Assembly: GCA_965275905.1 (NCBI GenBank) | Contig: CBDHYJ010000016.1 | Location: forward strand, 1-64,000 | From: CBDAQD01 sp965275905 | Lineage (GTDB): Bacteria > Pseudomonadota > Alphaproteobacteria > Rhizobiales > JAJFHC01 | DNA length: 64,000 bases | Direction: 5' to 3' | In this document: piece after piece, positions 1 through 8,360 of the stretch | How positions within the stretch are numbered: position 1 is the stretch's first letter | Layout of the letters: every line of letters starts with the position of its first letter | Made by a program: the position numbers and the translations under genes | The notes under the pieces: generated by a model | The model's input: the letters and a program-made list of their open reading frames with translations, nothing else | The model's database searches: none | Told to the model about the DNA's origin: nothing

Positions 1-109
1 TTTCACCGAGTTCGTCAATTGCGGGTTCGTTGCCAGTTTCACGTACGGCATCGAGGAAGCGGATCAACTGCTCTTCGCGGGGCGTGATCCTTCTCTTTTT
101 GGAAACCAT
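1..109 (-). CDS. N-terminus of a small putative DNA-binding protein (cut by window edge)
   Basis: An open frame runs off the left edge and covers the first 36 residues. The start at 109 has a GGAG sequence just upstream. The start (MVSKKRRITPREEQLIRFLD) followed by a stretch ending in IDELGE loosely resembles the first helices of LexA-type winged-helix domains, which begin with a short LTxxQ-type helix and a PSFDEM-like second helix. That likeness is weak and is an inference. No function can be assigned from 36 residues. Confidence 0.5.
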   Translation of the reverse strand, partial: MVSKKRRITPREEQLIRFLDAVRETGNEPAIDELGE

Positions 110-296
110 TGCAGGAGCTCCCTTAACAAGACCATTTTGCCTGCCCCAGCCCCGCCATCGGGTCGCCTCAAGATTGCCAGCTTTTATTTTGGTGGTATGT
201 GACATTTGGCACAAGGGCTAAGCCCTCGCAATCGCTGATAAACATTTCGGGAAATCAATATGTCCGGCGAGGCTGCCGGAACGAGAATAGCCGCAT

Positions 297-704
297 TCAG
301 CTTTCGGGAGGCGGCGGCTCCTTTTTTCTGGCTTTGCCGCTTCGGGACCGCATGCGGATCCGGGCAAACATTGCGGAGGCGGTCTTGAACGTCACGCCAA
401 GGACGCGTCCGGCCTGGTTCGCGTTGATATGGTGTTCGCCGCCGCGGCACAGCACGAGCGCCTGCAGCCACTTGTGCAGCGGCACTTTGCTGTCCTCGAA
501 CAGGGTTCCAACTTTTACGGTGAACGGCTTACGGCACTCGTAGCACTTATATGTGCGCGTACGGGTGCTTTCGCCTTTCAGTCTTCCAATGTGTTGCGTG
601 CCCCCGCAGTGTGGGCAGACAGGCCCGTCAGGCCATACTTGTTGTTCTATAAATTCGTAAGCTGCGTCTTCGTCCCAAAACTTTCTGGTCTTCTCGTGAA
701 GCAT
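297..704 (-). CDS. IS1595-type zinc-ribbon protein lacking a DDE domain
   Basis: This 135-residue ORF has the zinc-ribbon arrangement found at the N-terminus of IS1595-family (ISXO2-like) transposases: WPDGPVCPHCGG near residue 29, then YKCYECRKPF about 20 residues later, followed by a helical region with VLGVTFKTASAMFARIR. Full-length IS1595 transposases continue for another 150-200 residues with a catalytic DDE domain. Here the protein ends in a basic tail followed by a run of prolines, and no DDE part follows. It is either a decayed insertion-sequence remnant or a stand-alone zinc-ribbon DNA-binding protein. I did not find convincing terminal inverted repeats. The surrounding sequence is AT-richer than the rest of the window, which fits acquired DNA. 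Confidence 0.6.
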   Translation of the reverse strand: MLHEKTRKFWDEDAAYEFIEQQVWPDGPVCPHCGGTQHIGRLKGESTRTRTYKCYECRKPFTVKVGTLFEDSKVPLHKWLQALVLCRGGEHHINANQAGRVLGVTFKTASAMFARIRMRSRSGKARKKEPPPPES

Positions 705-1065
705 CAGTCGTATTCTCCAGAACGCTACTTACCCCAGCCCTCTGGCCTGCTTCACCCGTTAGCTTTATGTCCTCCCTTGTGGGTGCCACGGACACGAATT
801 CTCCTGTCCGCTGCCCCTATCTTGGGTACGTTATGTATAATTTCCCACTTATAATAAGTATTAACCCGTATTCTCCCGCCAAACATCGTCCGTTGCAATT
901 CAAGATTGTAGCTAATTATTGAGTCGTGTAAATGCTCGGAGGCTAATATTCCTATTTCTGCGCCCTGCAAAAGTGAATTAAAAACAGATATACACGCTAA
1001 AGTTGAAATTCAAGCCAACGTTCGGCCACCAGCTGGGGCGTGGCAAGAGTTGGGTTTGATGCGGA
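705..1065. other. AT-richer gap without a supported gene
   Basis: About 360 bases separate the zinc-ribbon ORF from the next gene. Base composition drops clearly around 820-1010. The only frame of any length is a 72-residue minus-strand ORF with a TTG start and no good ribosome binding site, which I do not trust. I see no repeat or RNA gene here. Confidence 0.5.
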
Positions 1066-1713
1066 TCAGAACGGGCAGAGCTGCCGGATCCGGGTGATTG
1101 CGCGATCGAATCCGGTGACCGAATAGCGATTGTTCATCAGCACGCCTTCGTCCTTGAGAACTCGAATGCTGAGAGTCTTTCCGCCCTCCAGCGATGAGAT
1201 GAATCTGTTGACGTAAGCGCCAGGCGGCGACATCAGAACCGCTTCGCTGCGGTCGAAGCGCCATTGAACCGTCGTGGCCCTTTTCTGATCGATGCGGTAG
1301 CGGAGCTGTATCCGGTCGCCGGACCGGAAGTGGTGGTTGGTGAAGAGGACGGCATAAAGCTCGTTCGCCTTGCATCGAATAGCGAATGCCGACTCGTCCC
1401 GGACTGCGACTGACGTGGCAAGTGTATAGATCTGCGCGAACGCGACACCCTCGAGAGGCCTGCGCACAACATGGAATGTCCAGTTGCCGAAGGATTGTCT
1501 TTCGGGATCCCCGGCGGTCTGCGCAACCGGCCGGTCCGGGATCGCCACCAGAAGGACTCCAAGCAACAATCCGATCCGCACAAGATGGAGGCATCTTGCC
1601 CGCTGACGATCACCGCCGCAATCAGGAGCGGCAGACGGTATCGCTGGCAGAGCCGAAACGGTTCCGTCAGCGGATTGTTTGAGCGCGCTGACTGACGCGG
1701 CCATCGTTGTCAT
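1066..1713 (-). CDS. secreted or membrane-anchored hypothetical protein
   Basis: I do not recognise this protein. It has a hydrophobic segment near residues 45-60 (LVRIGLLLGVLLVAIP), consistent with an uncleaved anchor or late signal peptide, followed by about 150 residues of alternating short beta strands. It ends in a motif (GFDRAITRIRQLCPF) similar to the closing helix of several alphaproteobacterial periplasmic proteins in which a terminal Cys could pair with an upstream one (IRCKANE). ATG at 1713 or 1704 are both possible starts; a G-rich stretch precedes them. It lies 47 bases downstream of the TAXI solute-binding protein on the same strand, so the two are probably co-transcribed. Confidence 0.6.
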   Translation of the reverse strand: MTTMAASVSALKQSADGTVSALPAIPSAAPDCGGDRQRARCLHLVRIGLLLGVLLVAIPDRPVAQTAGDPERQSFGNWTFHVVRRPLEGVAFAQIYTLATSVAVRDESAFAIRCKANELYAVLFTNHHFRSGDRIQLRYRIDQKRATTVQWRFDRSEAVLMSPPGAYVNRFISSLEGGKTLSIRVLKDEGVLMNNRYSVTGFDRAITRIRQLCPF

Positions 1714-1760
1714 CCCCCGGTTCTGGTCTCGCCTCGCAGGAAGCACCGAGGGGGTGCTAC

Positions 1761-2930
1761 CTACTGCTGTCTGGAGATTTCACGCCAACGGAGGAACTGG
1801 CGAAACAAGGCCTCGACCTGAGGTGAGTTCCGGGTTTCGCTGTTCACCTGCACGCCGTTCTTCTTCATGAAGGCGACGAATTGCTCCAGAAGCTGCGCTT
1901 CGCCAACGGGCGCTCCTGCAGGCGTCGGCGCGTTCCGGTCCAGCCATTCCTGAGCCGCGGAGAAGCGTTGCCATCCCGGGATCGTGGCCCTGAGATTGAC
2001 GTTCTTCCAGCCCTTGTGGAATCCAGGCTGCTTGAGTTCCTCGAAACGATCGAAGAATGCATTGATGAAGCGTGCCACCTTCTTGTAACGGGGATGGTTC
2101 TTCGGCCAATTGAAGACTGCCAGAACGTTGCCGGCGGCGATCGTCGGCACGACCGCACCCGGCGCAATCAGTTCCGGATAGTCTTTGCTGGTGAATTTCG
2201 ACGGGAAGTAAACGTCCTGGAGTTCCCTCAGATAGGGGATCGGCAGGAGATGGAGACCATCCTCTTTCTTCAACCGTGCGACAGGCCGCGCGGGTTTGCC
2301 CAGAACATTGAAATGTGCCGCGATCTCGCCTGCTTTCATACGGGCGATGGCGCGCCGAGTGTCTTCGTGGACAAGCCTGGCGTTAATGCCGAGGCGGCGA
2401 AACAGAAGAGTGCCGACGACGGACGATCCGGTCCCCTTGGCGTTGATGCTTACGGTCTGCCCCTCGAGGTCCTGCAGGCTGCGGATGTCCTTGCGGGCTA
2501 CAATGTGAACTTCCTCGGGAAACATCACGCTGATGTAGCGGATTCTCCGCCTGATCGAATTGATCCTCGGGTCGTCCTTGAGGTACTCGAGCACATCGGT
2601 CTGGACGAAGCCGATGTCGATGCCCTTGAGATAGAGGACGTCCCAGAGATTCTGGACCTTGCCCCGCGCTATGACCGGCACCACCCGCATCAGTTCGAAA
2701 CGTTCCCCGGCATCCAGCAGGGTGGACAGGTCGAGCGCGGCGATCATGAACGGTCCGCCAAGATTCCGGATCGTGATTATCGAGACTGTGCCGGCGTTGG
2801 CGTCGTCCCGGTTCTGCCCGCGAAGCAACGTGTCGGAACCCGCCTGCTGTGGCGATTGCTGTGCCGCCACCGGTTGTGGGAACAGAATCGGGAAACAAAA
2901 CAGAAATGCCGCAACCAATACCCTGATCAT
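1761..2930 (-). CDS. TAXI family TRAP transporter solute-binding protein
   Basis: This 389-residue periplasmic binding protein has a signal peptide (MIRVLVAAFLFCFPILF, cleaved near PVAAQQ) and the TAXI-family core, including ITIRNLGGPFMIAALDLS, a YISVMFPEEVHIVAR strand and a GKGTGSSVV-like ligand-site segment (here INAKGTGSSVVGTLLF). TAXI proteins deliver substrates such as dicarboxylates or amino acids to a fused DctQM-type membrane subunit. No membrane subunit lies next to it, so it is an orphan within this window. The start at 2930 is preferred over GTG at 2942 because GGAGG lies five bases before it. Ligand unknown. Confidence 0.88.
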   Translation of the reverse strand: MIRVLVAAFLFCFPILFPQPVAAQQSPQQAGSDTLLRGQNRDDANAGTVSIITIRNLGGPFMIAALDLSTLLDAGERFELMRVVPVIARGKVQNLWDVLYLKGIDIGFVQTDVLEYLKDDPRINSIRRRIRYISVMFPEEVHIVARKDIRSLQDLEGQTVSINAKGTGSSVVGTLLFRRLGINARLVHEDTRRAIARMKAGEIAAHFNVLGKPARPVARLKKEDGLHLLPIPYLRELQDVYFPSKFTSKDYPELIAPGAVVPTIAAGNVLAVFNWPKNHPRYKKVARFINAFFDRFEELKQPGFHKGWKNVNLRATIPGWQRFSAAQEWLDRNAPTPAGAPVGEAQLLEQFVAFMKKNGVQVNSETRNSPQVEALFRQFLRWREISRQQ

Positions 2931-3545
2931 CGCGTCCTCCACTCACATCACGCCGAATTCCCCCAACGTTCGGGCGCCCAAATGCCCGGCTGCCGCAGAG
3001 GAATCACAGTGTCAGTCTGGGCGCCCGCGCCGCCTTGTGACAGTAAATTGGCCTGCGTTTGTCGCAGTGATATTTGGACCGGGACGGTTGACGTCGACGC
3101 GATCACAAAGCGATGCGTCGGGAGCAATTCGCGGTCATTTTTCGGCCGCCTCTCGCAACCCACAACCTTTGCTAGTATGTCGATCCCCGGTCAGATCGAC
3201 TGAATTTGAAGCTTCCGGCAACTCTGGGCGCCAAAAATGGAGATTTTGCGGCAAATAGGTGACAGTGCGCTCCGTCGAGACAATCAGCAGCGAAACAGGT
3301 TCAACTCGACATGCTCAACCTATGGGAGAAGCCGGCGATAGCCTGCGGCGACGGTGACAACGGATCTGGCCGGGCATCATCTACGGAAGTCACCGTTTCC
3401 CAGGTTGCTTTGCGACGGGGTCCTCCATATCGCGGAATTTGACCGGTCAATGTCTTTGAACGTTCGCCCGGTTTCTGTACGATCACCGTCTGTCCGGCAT
3501 CAACCGGCGTTGGCCATACCGCAATCGGATCGAAGTGTATTGCGT
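2931..3545. other. divergent intergenic region
   Basis: About 600 bases lie between the minus-strand TAXI gene and the plus-strand ClpP-fold gene. It should hold promoters for both directions. I see no convincing gene, repeat or operator; the open frames crossing it look like chance frames. Part of it may belong to an N-terminal extension of the downstream protein if translation starts at the ATG at 3450 or 3354. Confidence 0.4.
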
Positions 3546-4733
3546 TTGAAAATCCAGTTCAGTTTGGTTCTTGGAACCGCTCTCGCCGCATGCATCGAGA
3601 CTGCGGCATGGGCGGCGGGCGACCTTCGGGAATGCAAGGCTGCTGACTTCAGGGCGCCGGAGTCAGGATCTATCCGGTTCTGTCAGAAGAGCGGTTATCT
3701 ATTCGGGCGAGGGACGATAAGGCAGGGGGCGTCCGACGCATTGACCCGCGCAATTGTCAGCGCCGGCGATATCGACAGGGTGTTTCTGCAAAGCGGCGGC
3801 GGTATCGTCTCCGAAGGGATAAAGATGGGCCACATCATCCGTGCCGCCGGGCTGGACACCGCGGTGACGGGGTATTGCGCATCTGCCTGCGTGCTGGCTT
3901 TTCTCGGCGGCAAGAACCGGTTCAAGGACAAGGGTGCGAGACTGGGCGATCATCAGTCCCTGGCTGTCGGAGATCTGACGCCGGAGCGCGCCCGGCAGCA
4001 TCGCCTTTTGGTGGAAGCATCGATTCGCGCGCACTGGCAGGCAATGGATGCGGATCCGGCCGCGCTGGCGGTCGCCTGGAAGACTTCCCATTTTTCGGTG
4101 CACTGGTTCCGGAAAAACGAACTGAGGCAGTGGAAGATCGTCACCGGATTTTCCGTTGCCGCCCCGAAACCGGCGAAACAGCGCCGCACCCCGCCAAGGA
4201 GCACGGCCTACGGGTTCGCCCTGTCCTGCAACAACATGAAAGACTTCGCCAAGGCGTGGAACAAGACCAATGCCAGAAAGTGGGTCAACAAGCGTACCAG
4301 ACTGTTGCCGATCACAATCAACTGTGGCGCGAAGCGGCTCAACGTGCGGATTTTCGTCAAGGCGCGGCGCAAGCAGATTCCGAAGTCGATTCAGGCGAGA
4401 TCCGCCCGACGCTACTTCTGCCGTGACAAGTTTCTGAGGGAACAGATGAATTTCGGATGGCGGATCTCTCAGCGCCTCGATTTTTCCGGCAGACAGAGCC
4501 GTACAATTGCCGTGCGATGCGCTGCAAAGACCAAGGTGACGACTGCTTCGCCTTCCGCCAAAGCCCGCGCGAAGCCGTTACGGAAGAGAGCCGGAGTGTC
4601 AAAAGCGGGCGGGAGTGCAGGAGCGAGAGCGGTCAGGGGGCGTAATCCGGTTGCGCGTCCGGCCAGGACATCACGATTCGACCGCAGGCGTGGCCAGCCG
4701 GTGTCCGACGTGGGAACGGATCTCTACCGATAG
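3546..4733 (+). CDS. secreted ClpP/crotonase-fold protein with basic C-terminal tail
   Basis: A signal-peptide-like start (KIQFSLVLGTALAACIETAAWA) leads into a domain of the ClpP/SppA type: a strand ending in FLQSGGGIVSEGIKMGHII, then DTAVTGYCASACVLAFLGG, where the Ser in CASAC sits at the usual nucleophile position. LAAC could also be a lipobox, so a lipoprotein is possible. Related secreted proteins are common and uncharacterised in alphaproteobacteria. After the core (about residues 1-170) comes a long Arg/Lys-rich tail of about 200 residues, unusual for this fold. The start is uncertain: TTG at 3546 gives the natural signal peptide, while ATG at 3450 or 3354 adds a poorly conserved-looking extension. 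It converges on the eCIS operon with 13 bases between stops. Confidence 0.65.
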   Translation: MKIQFSLVLGTALAACIETAAWAAGDLRECKAADFRAPESGSIRFCQKSGYLFGRGTIRQGASDALTRAIVSAGDIDRVFLQSGGGIVSEGIKMGHIIRAAGLDTAVTGYCASACVLAFLGGKNRFKDKGARLGDHQSLAVGDLTPERARQHRLLVEASIRAHWQAMDADPAALAVAWKTSHFSVHWFRKNELRQWKIVTGFSVAAPKPAKQRRTPPRSTAYGFALSCNNMKDFAKAWNKTNARKWVNKRTRLLPITINCGAKRLNVRIFVKARRKQIPKSIQARSARRYFCRDKFLREQMNFGWRISQRLDFSGRQSRTIAVRCAAKTKVTTASPSAKARAKPLRKRAGVSKAGGSAGARAVRGRNPVARPARTSRFDRRRGQPVSDVGTDLYR

Positions 4734-4746
4734 CCGCGTGCCAATA

Positions 4747-5064
4747 TCAGGAAGGGTCCTTCTTGCGGCGGCGACCATTCCTGGCCGGGGTATCCTTGTC
4801 TTTCGGCGGCTGCGGCGGGGCGACTTCCTTGCGCAACCGCTCCAGTTCCCTGTTCTGCTCTTCGATCGCAAGGTTGTACCGTTCGACCGCCGCGTCACGC
4901 TGACTTTCAAGCGTGCCGATACGCGCCTTTATTTCGCCTTCCCGCTGCTTGACGAAGTCATCATACGGTGCTCGCGGCTTTTCCGGAGGCCGCTTTATCA
5001 CCACGGATTTGTCGGCCTTCTTCAGCCACTTGTTGCTTTCGGTCAGGAGCTTGTTGATGCTCAT
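4747..5064 (-). CDS. small coiled-coil protein at the end of the eCIS operon
   Basis: This 105-residue protein is the last gene of the eCIS operon and starts 19 bases after the giant DUF6519 gene with a GGAGG site. Residues about 35-85 are a charged heptad-like stretch (VKQREGEIKARIGTLESQRD onward) predicted to form a coiled coil. The ends are Lys/Pro-rich and probably disordered. No enzyme motif is visible. Its position suggests a role with the DUF6519 protein, for example as a chaperone or linker, but this is inference only. Confidence 0.7.
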   Translation of the reverse strand: MSINKLLTESNKWLKKADKSVVIKRPPEKPRAPYDDFVKQREGEIKARIGTLESQRDAAVERYNLAIEEQNRELERLRKEVAPPQPPKDKDTPARNGRRRKKDPS

Positions 5065-5083
5065 TGTTCAGTCCTCCCGATGA

Positions 5084-8000
5084 TCAGGTCATGATGTTGA
5101 AATTGCCCGCCGGGACCGGGAAGTCGGGGTGCAACAGGGCGTCGCCGGCGGTCACGTTCCCGATATAAGGCCCAGGCATATTGTGGAAGTTGAACGAGGG
5201 AAACTTTGGTGAGGTCGCCTTGATGTGATTGCCCATCACTGTGGCGAACCGGCCGAAGAGCGATACCGTTGCGCGGTCTCCCTGGACGTTCTGTATCGTG
5301 CGATGCATGCAGTAATTGTGATCGAATGATACTCGCTCAAACCTGAAGAAGAAGTTTTCGGTAATCGCGAACTCCAAGATTTCGACCAGGGCGGAGTTCC
5401 CGGTGCCGGTGAACCTGTTGCCCTGAACCTGTATCGGGAAGCCAATGGCGACATTGTTGTCCAGCCCAAAATCGAACAGGCCTCGCATGACAAGGGCGCG
5501 ATCCTCGCGCGCCGGGTCCCGCTGGAGAAAGTCGGCGTGGCCCACGATGTTGTTCTGCACGGATGCCTGAAGCACGAGCTCTCCGTAGATACCCCATGCC
5601 CGGTTGGACAGCTGGCCCGTGGCGGCATTCTGGCCCGTGTCCAGCACCTGGTTGGATTCGATGTGCAATTCGCCCAGTACGAACGCAATCCCAACGCCTA
5701 GTCCGAGGTCGAGCGCAAAGCCGCAGGAGGAGATGCGGTTTTCGATCACATCGCAGCGCCCGACAACGACAAGGCCCAGGATGCCCCAGAACGCGCAACT
5801 GTCGAGATCGTTCCCGGTGATTGTCGGTGCCCACTCGCCAGCGAGTGAAAAGCCGGCTCCCGCCTCGGTGAATGCATTGTTGCTCCATCTGTTCTGACGG
5901 CCGCCAACCGAGAACACGCCGCCGATCGCGGACCGGACGCGGTTATCGTGAATGTTCGCTTTGCTGATGCGGGCAGCCAGAAAGGCGAAGTGCTGGGGGG
6001 CGTCGCCGGCCTGCATAATGTTGTCGGAGGCGACGAGATCGCTCACGGCGATGGCCGCGATGCCATGAATGTATCCCTGAATGGCATTGCCGGTGACAAT
6101 GCAGCCATCGACGGGTATGTCCTGATCGTCGATGTTTTCGCCGACCTGGATGGCAATCGGACCGAGAGGATTCGGCTCCAGGAGAACGGTAGCAATGTTG
6201 TTTCCGGTCACGTCGCAACCGTCGCCGGTGATCCGGATGCCCGTGCAGGACGGATGGGTGCACCAGACCTTGTTGCCTGATGCGCTCGAACTGCCAGACG
6301 CGATATCGACCAGCACAAGCCGGTTGTCTACAGCGGCATTGCCGAGCTGAGGGCCGATGACGGTGTTCTCCGTGACATAGACACCTCTAAGCAGCGAACT
6401 CGGTATACTGTTGCCGGGTGCATTGTTGTTTACTGCAATGCCGGTCAGCGCGCCCTGGATGGTGTTGCCGCTGATACGCAAAAACTCCAGGCAGCGCTGG
6501 ACGAGAATCCCGGCGACTGGGGGTGCAGCGCCCGGCTCCGCCTGGAGACGCATCTCGTTGTCTGTAAACGCCAGGTTCACCGAGTACTGTGTCGCCCAGA
6601 TGCCAACGCGAACGGACTCGAAGTGGCATTGTTCGACGATGACGTTCTGGCTGCTCAGGATTCTGACGGCGGAGAAGTCGGCGGGATTGGCGGAACGGAA
6701 GCGGCAATGCTCGACCAGGCAATCGATCGTACCAATGATCAGCATGATCGAGTCGGGCGATTGCGGTGCCCGGCCGGCCTCAAACGCAATTGTCGAAATG
6801 TGAACGCCCGTGACCGGGAACCCGGCAGTATTGCCGACGATCAGCAAGGGTGCGACGTCGCCGCCGACCACGAAGGTGCCGGGGCTTTCGCCCTTGAGGC
6901 AGATGTTGCCACGGCTGATGAAGATTGTCTCCTCGATGATGTGGAACCCGGTTTTCAGGCACACGCAGCCGCCTTGCGGGGGCAATGAGTCGATTGCGTC
7001 CTGGATGCTCTCGCCCGGACGCACCACCACGGTGCAGCAGCAGTCGTCAGCGGGCTCGGGCGGTCTGCAATCCTCGATGTCTTCAGCCGGACCTCCGAGA
7101 TCAGTGATCGCGGCGAGCTGGACATAGTGGTGTTTGATGCCGCGCGGCGGCGCATCCACCAGTTCCTCGATGCTCGCCGTCGCCGTTCGCGCGGAAAAGA
7201 CCCAATAATCGGCAACCCGCATGGAACCGCCGACCGGATCGTCCGAGAAGCTGACCTGGATACCTTCCGGAATGTCGATCGGCCCGGCCGCTGTCGTGAT
7301 CAGGCCATCCCCGTCGATTGCGTTTGTGGCCGCGGTCTGATCCCAGCGCTTGATCCTCGTGCGGCGTTCTTCCAGCTCTGCAGCATTGGCGCCGAAAGCG
7401 CGTGCTCCGGGAGCAGGCAGAGGACGATCGAGCAGTATGTTGCGATTGGCCTCGTCAATGTCGACGATCAGAGCCATGTCACCGGGCTCGCCCATGAGCT
7501 CTCGGTGGTCGTCCAGAATCTCGACCCAGTTGCCGATGCTGAAGCGCATGACTTCATCGCGGCCGATCCGGTTGACCGTGACGGTCGCCTGTCCGCCGCC
7601 GCCGGAAATGCCGCTTACTGCCGCAACCAGCGAGGCATTGTCGCGGGACCACTTGAATCGTGCCGTCCCGATCGGACCGCCGTCGTGAATCTCGACCCTG
7701 TATAGCCGGTTCTCGAGGCCGCGGTATCCGCCGACGGGAGGGAGAATGCACGGATCGTCCGGAGCCGGCGGGGCAATGGCCGTCGTGGTGAGGCGGCCGG
7801 CTGATGGCGGGTCGCCGACATCGAGTCCGCATTCCGCGTTGTTGACCTGGTCGACACGCAGTTGCCAGACGGTCTGACAGCGCGTTGTTGTGTCAACACC
7901 GCCAAGGGCGACATCGAGGAGCTCGGGGTCCTCGATATAGGTGACTTCGCGGTCCCAGACATCGAGATAGGCCACGGAGTCGCCCGCCGGGAGCGGTGGC

Positions 8001-8329
8001 GGGTCGGGAAAGAACGGCTGGTCGCTATAGGTCGCCGCCTCGTCGGCGAACGCTTCCGCCAAGAGTCCGTTGACGTAGAGCCTGCCGGGTTCGATGGACA
8101 GATCCTGCGGCGGCCCGCCTACCAGGCCGAGCAGGAACGAGTCGGGAAGCGTCAGGTAAGGCACACCGACGAAGCCGAGGGAATCCATCGACAACGCCCT
8201 GACGCGCCGCCTGATGATGTCGACATTCTCGTTCCAGTCCGAGTCAAGCTGGACGCGGCCCTGCTGCATCAGGACGCCCGAATAACGCTTCGCCGGATCG
8301 AATGTGAACCGTGTGTAGTCGCCGCTCAT
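5084..8329 (-). CDS. DUF6519 / right-handed beta-helix protein of the eCIS
   Basis: At 1081 residues this is one of the two largest proteins of the locus. The N-terminus (SGDYTRFTFDPAKRYSGVLM, then QQGRVQLDSDWNEN) is the DUF6519 signature, which I know from eCIS and phage-tail-like loci. From about residue 430 onward it changes to short repeated strands rich in G, N, V and I (for example VEHCRFRS, NVIVEQCHFE, LRISGNTIQGALTGIAVNNN), the pattern of a right-handed parallel beta helix, seen in phage tailspikes and carbohydrate-active proteins. A likely role is a fibre-like or spike-like appendage on the baseplate that contacts the target. It follows the gpI-like gene by about 30 bases with a GGAGG start site. 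Cys pairs (DCCCTVVV) sit at the junction of the two parts. Confidence 0.85.
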   Translation of the reverse strand: MSGDYTRFTFDPAKRYSGVLMQQGRVQLDSDWNENVDIIRRRVRALSMDSLGFVGVPYLTLPDSFLLGLVGGPPQDLSIEPGRLYVNGLLAEAFADEAATYSDQPFFPDPPPLPAGDSVAYLDVWDREVTYIEDPELLDVALGGVDTTTRCQTVWQLRVDQVNNAECGLDVGDPPSAGRLTTTAIAPPAPDDPCILPPVGGYRGLENRLYRVEIHDGGPIGTARFKWSRDNASLVAAVSGISGGGGQATVTVNRIGRDEVMRFSIGNWVEILDDHRELMGEPGDMALIVDIDEANRNILLDRPLPAPGARAFGANAAELEERRTRIKRWDQTAATNAIDGDGLITTAAGPIDIPEGIQVSFSDDPVGGSMRVADYWVFSARTATASIEELVDAPPRGIKHHYVQLAAITDLGGPAEDIEDCRPPEPADDCCCTVVVRPGESIQDAIDSLPPQGGCVCLKTGFHIIEETIFISRGNICLKGESPGTFVVGGDVAPLLIVGNTAGFPVTGVHISTIAFEAGRAPQSPDSIMLIIGTIDCLVEHCRFRSANPADFSAVRILSSQNVIVEQCHFESVRVGIWATQYSVNLAFTDNEMRLQAEPGAAPPVAGILVQRCLEFLRISGNTIQGALTGIAVNNNAPGNSIPSSLLRGVYVTENTVIGPQLGNAAVDNRLVLVDIASGSSSASGNKVWCTHPSCTGIRITGDGCDVTGNNIATVLLEPNPLGPIAIQVGENIDDQDIPVDGCIVTGNAIQGYIHGIAAIAVSDLVASDNIMQAGDAPQHFAFLAARISKANIHDNRVRSAIGGVFSVGGRQNRWSNNAFTEAGAGFSLAGEWAPTITGNDLDSCAFWGILGLVVVGRCDVIENRISSCGFALDLGLGVGIAFVLGELHIESNQVLDTGQNAATGQLSNRAWGIYGELVLQASVQNNIVGHADFLQRDPAREDRALVMRGLFDFGLDNNVAIGFPIQVQGNRFTGTGNSALVEILEFAITENFFFRFERVSFDHNYCMHRTIQNVQGDRATVSLFGRFATVMGNHIKATSPKFPSFNFHNMPGPYIGNVTAGDALLHPDFPVPAGNFNIMT

Positions 8330-8360
8330 GTCCAGTCCTCCCGTCAGGGTGAGGTTGTCT

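Noticed and set aside
752..970. 72-residue minus-strand frame with TTG start
   Set aside because: No ribosome site, no recognisable family and an AT-rich location; likely a chance frame.
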